A stretch of DNA of 64,000 nt from assembly GCF_030253575.1 (NCBI RefSeq), contig NC_080566.1, positions 33,628,001 through 33,692,000 on the forward strand, written 5' to 3'. Origin of the DNA: Rhododendron vialii. Its lineage: Eukaryota > Streptophyta > Magnoliopsida > Ericales > Ericaceae. The notes under the pieces were generated by a model, which was not told the origin of the DNA, made no database searches, and saw only the letters and a list, made by a program, of their open reading frames with translations. Position numbers and translations under genes: made by a program. Below, in pieces: positions 37,001 through 49,448 of the stretch; position 1 is the stretch's first letter; every line of letters starts with the position of its first letter.

Positions 37001-40000
37001 CAACCATTGCACCCGTGATTTTTGTCTATGAAAATCTTCCTCTGCCACAACTAACTCAGAGTATTTAAGAAGAGCCTCTCTTTCCAAGGATTTATCATCT
37101 TGGATGTGGGTGTTATTTATTAGATGAAATAAAGAAAGTCCAGGATAGAAGAGGCCTAAAGTGAATACCACGTACTAATTGATTACGATGGACCATTTTT
37201 CAGCTTCATTGATGCATAATTTTGGTACTTCGATATTGTTCTTTATAGTTTATACATCATATGTAGTGCATTCTATTGATTATTTTTCGATTTGACAGAG
37301 GCTTCGTTCAATTAAGTTACAGTCCTTTTAGTATAACAGTACCCTTGGCTCTTCTGAACAAGCTCAATTTTCTTATATCTTGAGTTGGGATTCGTTTGGA
37401 GCCTCCCTATGTCATCTTGCTCCTTCTATATTCTTCGTATGGGATAGTGTAGCTTATCAATGATATGAATCAGAGTCCTGAAGCACTTATTTTTTAACCA
37501 AGCTACATCCTATATCAATCCATAGACTCGAACCTTGAAACACACCCTACATCTGAAAATGGGACAGAAGTCTTCCAAGTTGATGGCGTAATCATATTCT
37601 TATTATCAATTTCGTGTCACAAATTTCTATTTAGTAAAAATCGATTTGAGGAACAATTTTGTGGTTTTACCGAACCTTTGTGATTCTCCATTGGATAGAT
37701 TATAAAAAATCAGAATTTCCATTCCCGAGTCGGTTCATGATTTGACAACTAGGTTTTTGGCTCTCTCTCGTGGCACCAGTTCAAGGAGTTGTTTGTCAAG
37801 TATCCACGAAACTAAGTATCCATCTATGAAGCATCTTTAGTTATGTTTAAATGCCAAATATTTGGATTGAGGTTACTGTTAGTAACAAGTTTGACTTATC
37901 TGTTATGCATTTTCTTCTACGCATAGGCATACCCTAATTGTTTTCTTTCTTCAGAGGACACTATGGTTTTCACTGTCTGAATCCCTTCATGACAAATGGA
38001 AACATGCCGGGTTTAATTTCAAGCCCCAGTAACAAGTTGTGCTTAAGTTTCAAAGTTGATGGCAAAGCTCGAGCTGTGCAGATATCTGGAGAAGGCAATT
38101 TTCTGTCTTATTCTAGCAACAAAGCAGTTTCTGGACTTGGTAATGATGACAAACAGGCAAACCAACCAAATGGAACTGAGATACAACCTGATGCAGTAGC
38201 TTTTGCAACATTATCTGCAGAAATAATTCCCACATCAATGGGATTTCATTCTGATGATGATGAATTTGACTTGGATCGCCCTACTGAAGGATTTTCTTCA
38301 ATACCGGAGGCCATTGAAGACATCCGTCAAGGCAAGGTTAGTTGCCTGTTAGCTGATACTTTGTAGGACCAACTGGTTGCTCTTAGATATTCAGTAGTTT
38401 AAAATGACCATGCAGTTTGTAATTGTTGTCGATGATGAGGACAGAGAAAATGAAGGGGATTTGATAATGGCAGCATCACTGGTAACACCTGAAGCTATGG
38501 CCTTTATTGTAAAGCATGGTACTGGAATAGTTTGTGTGAGCATGAAAGGTGAAGACTTAGAGAGATTACAACTTCCGCTAATGGTTTCACAGAAGGAGAA
38601 TGATGAGAAACTTTGCACAGCTTTCACAGTGTCAGTGGTATGTAGATTGCAATCATATACCTCTCTTTACATAGTTTAACTCTTGTTCATGCTCATTTCT
38701 AAAGAGATAGGTTTTAAATGGTTAATTTGGATCCCAAGTCATGAACATAAATCTTGATTGTGAAGGATTTATCAAGTAATGCTATCTAATATGTCAGCAT
38801 ATAGCCTTCACCTTTCTTAGTCCTTCTAATCTTTAAAAAAGACGACACTTGGGGCTTCATATGTAGGAGCCTGTACTTCCTTGTGACCTTGTCCTCATTT
38901 GCTGCTTGTTTAAATTTAAATTGCAGAAGAGAAGAATGAAAACATTTTCTGTTGCTTCATATTTTGGTCATGGAGAGTACAGTTCCGGTAATATATTTGA
39001 TGCATGCTTGACATCAGTAATTGGCAGGAACAAGTTTTTATTTTTTATTTTTTTATATCTCATGTCAGATTCATATCACACCATTAAAACCTTTTCTGCA
39101 AGAGGCCTTGCTTGGATATCTACAAAATGAATAATGGGTCTGCACTTCGTGGGACTATATTTGTAGCGCTTTCTTGTTCATCTGCCTCAACTAAAATAAC
39201 TATATACAGCGTCTGCACTTAGTGGTCCACAGTCCACTGTATTTGACATGCATTAGTATAATGTCTTGTTTTTGCGTATCAAATCTTAGTCAATCTCATC
39301 TGTCTAAGTGGTCTTGGTGTCTCTCAGGGGGAGATTTCTGAAAACAATGTGGTTAATGTAATGGGAAAATTTTATTACACGTACGGATTTCCAATTATGC
39401 GGTTGTTTTCAATCAATGTTCTTTCTTTCTTTTTTTCGAATTCAATCAATGTTCTTAATGCTCTCCAGGTTTGACAAGTGTAAAAACTTGTGATTCTTTC
39501 AGATATTGTTTTGGCTCTCATATCTGACAAAGTCTACTGGATTCTGTAGGATGCAAAATATGGTACTACAACAGGTGTCTCAGCTCGTGACAGGGCAACA
39601 ACAATTTTAGCTCTGGCATCAAGAGAGTCAAAACCTGAGGATTTTAACCGCCCGGGCCATATTTTCCCGCTGAAGTATAGGGAGGGAGGAGTTCTTAAAA
39701 GGGCTGGGCACACAGAAGCTTCGGTTGATCTAGCTGTGTTAGGTGGGTTAGAGCCTGTCGCAGTTCTGTGTGAGATTGTGGATGATGATGGCTCCATGGC
39801 TAGATTACCAAAGCTTCGCCAATTTGCACAGGCTGAAAACTTGAAGATTATATCCATTGCTGATTTAATAAGGTATATGTCCGTGTTGTTATTTTTCAAG
39901 GAACCAGGTGTATTTACAAACCACGAGACTCGTCTATTTCCTTTGTTAAATTGCATGTTACCGTCACTTGTTATTCCGAATTTCGTGGTTTTGGGCCTTT

Positions 40001-43000
40001 TGGCTAGACAATATCAAACATTGTTTCTGCGGAGAAAAGAATGGTCCTTGCCTTGCTGTGCACTATCAAAAATCATCAATGTATAGGGTGTAAATTGTAC
40101 TCTCTCTAAAACTATCAAAAAGGCAAGAAAACATTATACAAAGTTCAACAAGATGCTTTCTCAAATGATGAGACTTTCAAACATGAATGGCTTGACTTGA
40201 CGTGCTCAACGAATAAAGAAATTAGAATTGTAATTTTTTTTTTCTTGGCTTAATTCCTGCTAGAGTTGGTTTCTTCATAGCTTTTGGATACAGAATTTCA
40301 TCTTTAATTAGGGAAACTGTATTCCGAAACATCTTTTGTGATGTAGTGTAGTTGGGACTTGGCAGATATAGGAGAAAAAGAGAGAAATTGGTGGAGAAGG
40401 CTGCTGATGCTCCGATACCGACAATGTGGGGCCCTTTCAAGTCATATTGCTATAGGTCACTGCTGGATGGGATTGAGCATATTGCTATGGTTAAGGTAAG
40501 CACTTCTGGTTGAAGCAAATCAGATGACGTTCTCCTTAACTTTAATATCATACGTTGTCAGTGTGTATGGATATAATGAATGCGCTATTCCACAGTTTTC
40601 TAGTGATTACAATTACTATTACACCAATGCATCACCATAACATTCAATCTTGCTATGCACCGGGAAGCTTCAAAATGTGTGTTTCATGCCCACATATATA
40701 TGTTGAAGGCAATGACCTTGCAACTATGTTGCTTCAAATATTTGAAGTCAACTTTATCTAAATCAAACTTTTCTTTACCTTTTTGTGGCCACATTTTTTT
40801 GTTTATCTTGCTAGGAGCCCTTTGTGGTGCACTTAATCTAGGATTGGCGCTTTTTGTTGTAGAACATTGGTTGTTTGTGGCATAGCATTGTAGAGGAAGA
40901 ACCACTAGATATCGGCCTAGTTGACGGATGGGTTCAATATTGTTCTAACATATGGTCTCTTGAATCCACAAGAAAAGATAAATCACCTTGAACTCGAGGA
41001 ATAGAGCACACTGTGAAATTTTTACTGAATACTAGATAGTTGGTAATGAAAGCCTGGAAGGTTACAAACTTATTTAAAGAGAATCCTAGCACAACTTGGA
41101 TAAGAAGCAATAAAGAAATAAGAAAATTTACCAAAAGCAAAAGATTTGAGTAAGTCTCAAACTGGGATATACTAGAATCGTAAAAAAAATATTGCCAGAA
41201 AAAAGAAACATAGCCTTAATTGGAATCTTTTTGACCAAGTAATTTGCAAATCAAGTCTGTCCATGAAATTAAAAAATTGTCAATTTTATCCTTGGGCGCG
41301 CTTTAATCCTTACCCCTCCCAATGCTCTAGAAACTCTTCGACAACATGGTCTAAATCAATTTGTCTATGGAAAACATCAGGCCTGTCGGATGGAAAGGGT
41401 CTGTCTGCATGATCATCTCACTTTACTTAAGAGTCAGTTTTGATAGTTCTTGCACGAGGTGAAACATTACCTTATCGATCTGTAGTTTCAACTGTATGCG
41501 GTATATTACATGAGTTAGTTGTATTATGGCCTACTTTTTCCTTCTTTTTTTCAATTTTCGCTAGTAAGTCATAAACATGGAACGAAACAGAAACAGGGAT
41601 GTCATTTGGTTTATTGCTCCTACTTATGTTCACAAGACTACTCATGCAACCTTTTGGTGGGAGACTCCACACTCCAATTAATGCATGTCGTCGTTGTTAC
41701 TTGTTACACTGCATGTTAAGCCTAAATGCCAAACCAAATTATCATATCTTGGTATCCGTTAGACAATTGGGTGAATGAGAAGAGGACAGTAAGGATTCAT
41801 GGGTAAAACCACAAAAGGTATGTAATAATCTGATTTATGTTGTGGAAGTATAATGTGAAATTTGCGGGTAGGTAATAAGTTGCCTTCGTACTTTAGGTTT
41901 TACACCTGAAAGCTGCACAATTCTGTGTTCCAGTCGGTCATCTGTGATAGCCACGGGTTGTGATGGGGTTTATTGGTTTGAACAGGGAGAGATTGGAGAT
42001 GGACGAGATATTCTTGTAAGGGTGCATTTGGAGTGCCTCACTGGTGACATATTCAGATCAGCTAGATGCGACTGTGGGAACCAACTGGCTTTGGCAATGC
42101 AGCAAATTGAAGCCGCTGGTAGGGGTGTATTGGTGTATCTCCGTGGACATGAGGGGAGGGGAATTGGTCTGGGCCACAAATTACGGGCTTACAATTTACA
42201 AGACGATGGACGTGATACAATTGAAGCAAATGAGGAGCTGGGGTTACCTGTTGATTCTAGGGAGTATGGCATTGGAGCCCAGGTACTGTCTTCACAATTT
42301 GTTAGATTTCACAAGTAAAGATAAGAAATTTGATTATTTGGTTTCTACTCGTTATTGCCTGGTAATTTTTCCATCGAGTCACAAGGTGCTAGGTTGGGCA
42401 TTACTTCCATTCTCGCTTGACTTGAGAATTTGACCACTCCTTAGCTATCCATATGTGACTAAAGGGGCAAGCCGTCTTCATTTGGTGCAATTGTATTTCT
42501 TGACTGTGTTAACTATATAGGTGTGTCCCGTCCTACCAGGGGATGTGACATGTAAGGCAAGGAAAAACCTGTGTGGCTTTGCTTCATAAATCAAATGGGG
42601 TTCGTCGAGTACATAATAGTTGCTATTTAATCCTTGGTCTCTTCTAACCACCCCCCCCTTTCTCCTCATTCTTTGATTGAGAAAGTGGCAATGTCTGCTA
42701 ATTAATCATCTGTAATTGTCCCCCTCCTCTCTTTCTCCTCATTCTTTGATTGAGAAAGTGGCAATGTCTGCTAATTAATCATCTGTAATTGTCCTACTAA
42801 TTTTGCAGATACTACGAGATATTGGTGTCCGAACAATGAAGCTGATGACAAACAACCCTGCAAAATACGTCGGCCTTAAAGGTTATGGTCTAGCAATTGC
42901 AGGCAGAGTTCCATTGGTAACTCCCATAACTAGGGACAACCGGCGATATTTGGAAACAAAACGTGAGAAAATGGGGCATATCTATGGTTTAGACAACATT

Positions 43001-43081
43001 GGTAATTTAAATGGTACTAATGTACATGATAATCACAGAGCGAGTGGTGGCGGCCCCTCCGATGGTGTATCTGAGAAATAA
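34044..43081 (+). CDS. RIBA: bifunctional riboflavin biosynthesis enzyme RIBA (DHBP synthase / GTP cyclohydrolase II)
   Basis: A plastid enzyme for the first committed step of both branches of flavin synthesis: ribulose 5-phosphate to 3,4-dihydroxy-2-butanone 4-phosphate, and GTP to a diaminopyrimidine. Exons: 34044-34099, 37955-38336, 38416-38637, 39550-39872, 40366-40495, 41986-42282, 42809-43081. All introns are GT-AG and phases agree, giving 560 residues. Residues 1 to about 130 are Ser-rich and variable, as expected of a transit peptide plus linker. The DHBP synthase domain (about 140-340) shows [23 protein letters not shown] and [15 protein letters not shown]. The cyclohydrolase domain (about 345-520) has zinc ligands Cys388, Cys399 and Cys401 (C-x10-C-x-C), then [14 protein letters not shown] and [11 protein letters not shown]. 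Both domains look catalytically complete, unlike the RIBA2/RIBA3 paralogues of Arabidopsis, which each lack one activity. Intron 1 (34100-37954) carries an antisense LINE; intron 6 has a duplication near its acceptor. Confidence 0.96.
34441..37178 (-). pseudogene. 5'-truncated, decayed LINE (L1-type) inside RIBA intron 1
   Basis: Read on the minus strand, the fragment starts just before the reverse-transcriptase domain ([20 protein letters not shown]). It continues through [24 protein letters not shown] and [19 protein letters not shown]. It then loses roughly 35 residues and frame before [12 protein letters not shown]. The polymerase core [13 protein letters not shown] and the catalytic FADD (about 36080-36095) follow. 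After another frameshift near 35220 comes the C-terminal zinc region with [20 protein letters not shown]-run at 34442-34456 on the plus strand is the poly(A) tail and marks the 3' end. The endonuclease and first ORF are absent. No clear target-site duplication was found. It cannot encode an active enzyme and lies antisense to RIBA. Confidence 0.93.
42658..42794. repeat. 73-bp-period direct duplication in RIBA intron 6
   Basis: Two essentially identical copies of about 64 bases (each with GATTGAGAAAGTGGCAATG and CTAATTAATCATCTG) lie at 42658-42722 and 42731-42794. The second ends 14 bases before exon 7. The junction is pyrimidine-rich. Confidence 0.9.
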
Positions 43082-43340
43082 CCAAGTCTGGTTTTTCAGG
43101 GTTCTCTCTCTCTCTCGAACCTGTGATCCGATTTTCAAGTGAATGTGCTAGTCATGAAAGATGGTGATGGTATTTTGAATTGTTCGTTGAAGTTGAAATG
43201 AGAAATAGATTTGTAGTGGTGAAATAGTTTTTGGAATTGCAACCAAGGGAAACAAAGTACAAAGAGAAACAAAGATGTCACATGAAAAGATCATCAAGCA
43301 GCCTCTTCAGTGGTGAAATGTTGGCTGGAAGAGTCCTAGA

Positions 43341-43580
43341 CGAACACTTCCAACCTTGGTGGTAAGAAGGCTCAAGCCTGGCTCGTTCAAGCCTGCAAAT
43401 GAGGCGAGCTTTAAAGTTCAAGCCTGGCTCGTTCAGAATTAGGTGAGCCCGAGTTCAGCTCGAACACTTCCAACCTTGGCGATAAGAAGGCTTAGAGCTA
43501 ACCCTGCAAATGAGGCGAGCTTTAAAGTTCAAGCCCGGGTTGTTCAAAATTAGTTGAGCTCAAGCTCGGCCTGAACTCAA
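43341..43580. repeat. 120-bp tandem duplication downstream of RIBA
   Basis: CGAACACTTCCAACCTTGG occurs at 43341 and 43461. GCAAATGAGGCGAGCTTTAA occurs later in both units, though at different offsets. The text is rich in GAGCTC / GCTCGTTC, like the MITE at 26474-26634, so it is probably derived from a related element. It starts about 260 bases after the RIBA stop. Confidence 0.8.
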
Positions 43581-44045
43581 ATGAGCGAGCTATAGTTGAG
43601 CAAATATAAACAAGTCGAGCCCGAGTGAAACATGATCTCTCTAAGAAATATTTTATTGAGTAGTAGTAGTATAAATTAATAATTGTATCCTAAAATGTAA
43701 CATGTAAAATTATTTTTGTATTGGTTTCAATCAAGCACGAGCCTAAAATTTTGGTCCGAGCTTGCTTAACATAATGCATGTGCGAGCTCAAATGAGCCTT
43801 TATCAAGCCGAGACTTGAGTTGCTCGCGAACAGTTCCGAACCATTCCAATCCTACTCAAAGCCAACGCTAGTATGGGACAAAAATGACACCGCATAATCT
43901 TTTTAAAGATAATTTTTTCCTTCCCTTTATGAATAAAGAAATTATAAATGGTGGAAAAGAAGTCTTTGAATGGAGGGTTAAAATAGAGAGGTGCGTGTCC
44001 AAAGTATAACTAGCTAAAGTAGAAAATTCATTTTTGAATGAACTA

Positions 44046-44444
44046 AACTTGTTTACGGTTGGGGTCTAAGCATGGTGTTTACACAGCCATCATGTGTGGG
44101 CTCCATCGACACTTTATTGCAATAATTTGAATCGTTCATTTTGTAGTGCCCACATAGTAGTATATATTTGCAAAAAATCAGCTTGATCCAACATCAATAG
44201 GTATATCAAAAATTAAATTTTGATTTATAAAATCGATAGCCTAAATCATTTTAACAGAATCCAGGCTATCGATTTTATAAATCAAAATTTAATTTTTGAT
44301 ATACCTATTGATGTTGGATCAAGCTGATTTTTTGCAAATATATACTACTCTACGGATCCTACAAAATGAACAATTAGATTATTGAAATAAAGTGTCGATG
44401 GGCCCACACATGGCGGATGTTTACACCTCAACCGTAAACAAGTT
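44046..44444. mobile_element. long fold-back element with TA flanks
   Basis: Left end AACTTGTTTACGGTTG and right end CAACCGTAAACAAGTT are flanked by TA on both sides. The two arms pair for most of their length, with an almost perfect inner stem (AAATTAAATTTTGATTTATA / TATAAATCAAAATTTAATTT). The loop is only about 30 bases. The element would form a very stable hairpin. No coding capacity is seen. Confidence 0.85.
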
Positions 44445-46553
44445 TATCTCTTTTTGAATAGCTATTTTGGTCCAACATTTGCACCATGTTTTGGGATTTT
44501 GGGATTCTCACTTTGCGTGCGGTCTCCAATAAATTTTCTTTTAATTATTACTTTCATTTCTTTATTTATCTCTCTTCACTTGTTACTCAATATTCCAAAA
44601 CGAACAAGATCTTTGAGACGTTAGTGCATTTGCCTTAACTCGGTAAAAGGTCTCAGCGTGTCATGTCAAGTATCTCGGTGGAAACCGACTCAAAAGTTCG
44701 CAAAATGTTCTTTGCTTGTGTAAAAGCAATTTTTTTTTTTTTTTACACCTATCCTGGTCAATCTAAGCAAACATCGCTTAATTTTGAGAGACCAATCTCT
44801 TCGCTCACTTGAAGGGGTCCTAATTAATTTCTTTATTTATAGTAGATTCGGGTCAAGTTTTTTAGATTAGTCACCCGTCTCAATGAGAGAAACAGCAAAA
44901 GTGTAAAAACAGTGACAGATATTGAAGAAAGTTTATTAAAGACGAAAAAAGTTTGAAAAAGTTAGTACCCTTGCGTCATATAATATAATTTTTTTTCAAC
45001 TTTGATTTATATTTTTATACTTTTCGATTCCCTCGTTGGGACGAAACTGCATGAATTGGTTCCAAAAGAGTTGAAAACACCTAAGAGGATTCTAATGTGA
45101 GGGTTTAAGAGGGATCAAACTCCTAAAGTCTCGGTTCTTGACCACTAGACCAATCTCTTTGGGTTATCGTAAAAGCAATTGCACTACTTGATTTTTTTAG
45201 TTTATATTTATTTATAAAAATAAAAATTGTTCTTTGCAAATCTTGATTAAGATTAGTAAATTCCAAATGGTCCAAACCCTATCCCACGACGGAGTATTCA
45301 AAGTTAGTGTGGTCCACAGGTGGAAATCAAACTAACGGTGAGTTCGGATGAATTTCTTTGTGTCTTTTTCCACACGTTTTTTCTCTCTGATCTTTATAAA
45401 ATTCGGGTCAAATTTTCACATCGCATTCTTTGTTTCGACGAGAGAAATCGAAAAAAGTATAAAAACATAAACCCAAGTTGAAAAAGAAAATGTTTTTTTT
45501 TTTGGGGTCATATTATGTGATTTTTTTTTCTTCAAGGTTTATATTTTTATACTATTTCGATTTCTTGTTGAGACGAAAAACATGATATAATGATACTCGG
45601 TATAACAATTTGACCTGAATCCAGAAATCACATAAAAATGGTCCAGACTCACCTTAATTAGTGGTGGAAAAATCTCCTGGAGCATTAATCCCACAAGCAC
45701 TTGACATATTTTCTTAGGTAATGTGCTTCGCTTTTTGTTCGATTGCAATGTGAATTTATAATATTTTCCTTCAAAGTATGAAAGCATATACAAATGAAAG
45801 GTTAATGTTGTAAATTGACATATAAAATGACAAAAAAGGAGTGTGTTTAGCTGATAAAAAAAAAAAACGACTGTGTGTATAAAGAAATGGAGTATCAAAA
45901 TGACTACGAGTACCTTTTTTTTATATTTCATAATTGTCCGTTAGATTTTGCTCTTTAAAATCGCCAGACACGCATTTAAGTGGGTTAAGCATGTATGGAT
46001 GACCCTATTCTATCCTTCCAAATGTCGAGCTTTTGCCCTCATTCTAAGCTTACAATATTGCTGATCTGAATAATTTATTTTCTAAATTTTGGAAATAAGA
46101 TCCATGGGAAAAAGTAAAACTTGATTGAATTTCGATAGGACCATGGACAAACTTTATAAACTAATTTTTTATAAAATTATATACACACCCGATCTATCTC
46201 ATAAAGCAAAATATAAGTTGTTCATGTATTTAGCGATATCCACACAAACTAATATTTACAACTCTTGAGAGTGACGAAAATATGAAAATCTAGACCGATA
46301 TTAGAAATAGGGGGATTTTGATGAACTCGATTTTAAAAGGAATTTTTCCTCCAACGCACACTCTAAAAACTCTTGTCAAGTTAAAGAATTGTGAACATAT
46401 ATTTTTTTTAAATTGTGTACTTTGGCGAATATAAAATTGCTATCCTGCTCATATACCCAGGCTCAAGCACGAGAGCCCCTTTTCCCATTACTAATATAAA
46501 GAAGAAAAAAAAAAAAAACATTGAATATCTCTATTAGTTATTTAAGCAGATAT
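44445..46553. other. intergenic region with degenerate fold-backs
   Basis: No gene is supported. Repeated text of the kind ATTTTTATACTTTTCGATT with GAGACGAAA and its complements occurs around 44870-45050 and 45400-45620. This suggests two old copies of one fold-back family. A SINE-like segment at 45068-45170 lies between them. Confidence 0.4.
45068..45170 (-). mobile_element. possible tRNA-derived SINE head
   Basis: On the minus strand the text GATTGGTCTAGTGGTCAAG holds a good RNA polymerase III A-box (TGGTCTAGTGG). About 25 bases further on, GAGTTTGATCC resembles a B-box. This spacing and order is that of tRNA-derived SINE promoters. No intact tRNA cloverleaf is present, so it is not a functional tRNA gene. 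The 3' end is not defined. Confidence 0.4.
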
Positions 46554-46925
46554 GATACTGGTACAACAAGTGATGTACAAACAGTGAGTACAACGCACTT
46601 TTGGGTCCGTCTCGGGTCCAACGAAGATAATCGAAACCGCTCATTTTGTTCAAAATATTTTGTTTAGGGTCCCCGTAAAAAATCAGATCTATTCGATATC
46701 GTTAAGGGCGTTTACGAAACGTTCAATTTTGTTTCAGAATTTAGGCTAGCAAATATAGACATTTCATAAACACCCTTAATGATATCGGATGAAGCTAATT
46801 TTTTGCGAGAACCCTAAACAAAATATTTTAAACAACATGAGAGATTTCGATTATCTTTGTTGGACCTGAGACGGGCCCAAAAGTGTGTTGTACACGCTGT
46901 TTGTACAAAACTTGCTGTACCAGTA
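46554..46925. mobile_element. fold-back element with ACTGGTACAACAAG ends
   Basis: Left arm ACTGGTACAACAAGTGATG and right arm CTTGCTGTACCAGT are inverted. Inner arms AAAATATTTTGTTTAGGGT and ACCCTAAACAAAATATTTT pair perfectly. A further partial copy of the right arm follows at about 46945-47075 (GAGACGGGCACAAAAGTGG). It is non-coding. Confidence 0.8.
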
Positions 46926-47094
46926 ACACGGTTATTGAGGTAATTTTTTACAAAGACCATAAATGAAGTATTTTGAACAAAATGAGCGACTCTGATAATC
47001 TTTGCGAAACTCGAGACGGGCACAAAAGTGGTCCGTGCGCGATTGTTGTATAGCATTTGCCGTACCTGTAGCAGCGTTCATGTGAAAATATCTA

Positions 47095-47385
47095 CTCTCT
47101 CCGTCCATTTTTTAGTGTTATGTTTTGTAACTTCAACTTATTAAGAAAATATCGTCATTACACCTTTCACATCGAACTTTTACCTTAATTTTTCCTTTTC
47201 CTACTTATCCTCTATGGAGATATCGTCGTTACAATTTTACTCACTAACTTTTCAAAATGAAATCTACTACTTTAGGGATAAAATGAAAAATGTACTAATT
47301 TTTATTCACTGACTTTACAAAATAAATACTTATTAAAGGACAGCCGAAAATAAAATTCTCAACTTTAAAAAAGGTACTGAGGGAG
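47095..47385. mobile_element. Stowaway-like MITE
   Basis: Left end CTCTCTCCGTCCATTTTTT and right end AAAAAAGGTACTGAGGGAG match the CTCCCTCCGTCC consensus of Stowaway elements. TA flanks lie at 47093-47094 and 47386-47387. The element is 291 bp, AT-rich and non-coding. Confidence 0.8.
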
Positions 47386-47728
47386 TAAAATTTAGATAAT
47401 GTCTGTGATCATATATGGTACAGATTTGGAAGATTAATGAAAAAAAAAGGACATTCCCCTCTGAATACGGGAAAAGATACTCCGTATATGATCTATAGAG
47501 CATGTACATCAAGCATGGCAAAACTACCCACCTAAAAAGGTACTTTCTGTGTTTTCCCGATTCCTTTTCTCCTTCAACATGCACCAAGACTCTCTATCAC
47601 CTTCTCTCTATCCATCAACTATTCATAAAATATATATGGTGAGAGAGAGAAATCAAACCCAGATGAGGGAGGAGAGAGAAAAAAGCAATACTTTATTGGA
47701 TACTTTGTAAATAGTAGCTCGGGAAAAG

Positions 47729-48586
47729 GGGCGCGGGGCTCTGCTGCCCACCCTGAGCAGCAGCCCCAAACCACGCTCACACATGGCACCGTTTTACATA
47801 CGGCACCGTTTTATGAAAGGAAAAAAAAACAAACTCCTCTGCTTGTAATTTTATGGAGCAGAAACGTGATTATGAGAGCTCTAGAGTTAAAATTTAATTA
47901 TGTCTCTTTAGAATAATATGATCAGAATAATAAGATCTTCACGTCAATTCAAACGGATTGAAAATTGGGCACTTAATTTTTTAATCATATTTTTTAATAT
48001 ATAAATGGTCTAAAAAAATTAAGTGTGCCACTTTTTAATTCGTTTGAACAAGTAAGAATATCTTATTATTCTAATCATATTATTCTAAAGCATCTTCTAA
48101 TCATATTATTTTAAAGCATCATAATTAATTTTTGTCTCTAGGACTCTCATAATTAAGTATCTGCTCTTTATTTAGGATCCTGTAGATTAGAAACGTGATT
48201 ATAAGAGTCCTATAGACAAAAGTTAATTATATCTCTTTAGAATAATATGATTAGAATAATAAGATTTTCGTACTTATTCAAACGAAAACGAATTAAAAAG
48301 TGGCATACTTAATTTTTTAGACCGTTTATATATTAAAAAATATGATTAAAAATTTAAGTGTTCCAATTTTCAATCCGTTTGAATTGACGTGAAGATCTTA
48401 TTATTCTGATCATATTATTCTAAAGAGACATAATTAAATTTTAACTCTATGATTCTCATAATCACGTTTCTGCTCCATAGGATTGCAAACGGAAAAATTT
48501 GTTTTCTTTTCCTTTCATAAAACGGTGCCGTGTGTGAGTGTGAGTTAGGGCTGCTGCCCACCATGGGCAGCAGAGCCCCCGCGTCC
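47729..48586. mobile_element. Mutator-like non-autonomous fold-back element with 9-bp target duplication
   Basis: The ends GGGCGCGGGGCTCTGCTGCC and, on the other strand, GGACGCGGGGGCTCTGCTGC are inverted repeats. The arms extend more than 100 bases (ACGGCACCGTTTTATGAAAG, GAGCAGAAACGTGATTATGA). The 9-mer CGGGAAAAG flanks both sides exactly (47720-47728 and 48587-48595), as expected for Mutator-superfamily insertion. The interior holds further hairpins with the module seen at 31698-32365. No transposase is present. Confidence 0.85.
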
Positions 48587-49448
48587 CGGGAAAAGTAGAG
48601 AGGTTTTTTCGTTGAGGTAGAATACCTTTTTTTTACCTAAGCTGATGTACCCTGTTTTGGGGATATTATAACTAGGTAAAATAGCTACAAATGTCCATTT
48701 GGTTATTTTTGTGTATATGCTCTAGCATTTAAATTATTCTCACAAATTGATAATTGTTATTATTATCTTTGAGAAAAGACATGTATTACATATATTTTAA
48801 AAGGCATTAAACGAATATTGCACTAGATTTAGGTGAAAAATGCAAATTATTTGATTCCAAAATTAAAATAAAATAAAATTTATGCCGTAAAAAATATTAA
48901 AATAACGTTGTCAGAGTTCACTCAAACGCATATCCCAAAATCATTTTTTTACATGAACAAAAAAGACTCCACGTTCTGACTTTTTTATTTTTTAATTATA
49001 AAAGCATTGGATAATGTTTGCATTCCGGATTCTAGAACGACACAGAACAAAAAACAATAATCAATATGGTAATCGACTGGTGAGACTGTTCAATAGTTCG
49101 GGAGCACGATCACGTGATCTCCGAATTAATTTAGAACCACACATATTTTGTGGAGTCCACGACTAACATATGGGCCTTGCATTTAGCGGTTCTGGAATAC
49201 CCCGGGAGCATCGATAGTGGTTCTGGAATGTTCCGAAACACCATGTGGTGATGCTCCCCGAATACTTACTAGATCGACTGTCGCTTTGCTTCCCCACCAA
49301 GTCTGCCAAATTTCCCATTCCCTCCCCCTCCTCTCTCTCTCTCTCTCTCTCTCTCACTCCACTCCACTCTCTCTCCTCCCCTCCTTCCACACTCTCTCCG
49401 TACTAATCTCTCCCTAGGGTTTCACAATTTCTACATCCACTCCCTACG
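48587..49448. other. upstream region of the DEAH11/12 gene
   Basis: No other gene is visible. The last 130 bases are strongly pyrimidine-rich, with a CT run at 49330-49355, and read as a 5' UTR directly before the ATG at 49449. The promoter should lie in this interval; no specific motif can be assigned. Confidence 0.5.

Noticed and set aside
34420..37200. Target-site duplication of the RIBA intron LINE
   Set aside because: Only loosely similar AT-rich text (ACCTAATTTATCA and ACTAATTGATTAC) flanks it; this is not convincing.
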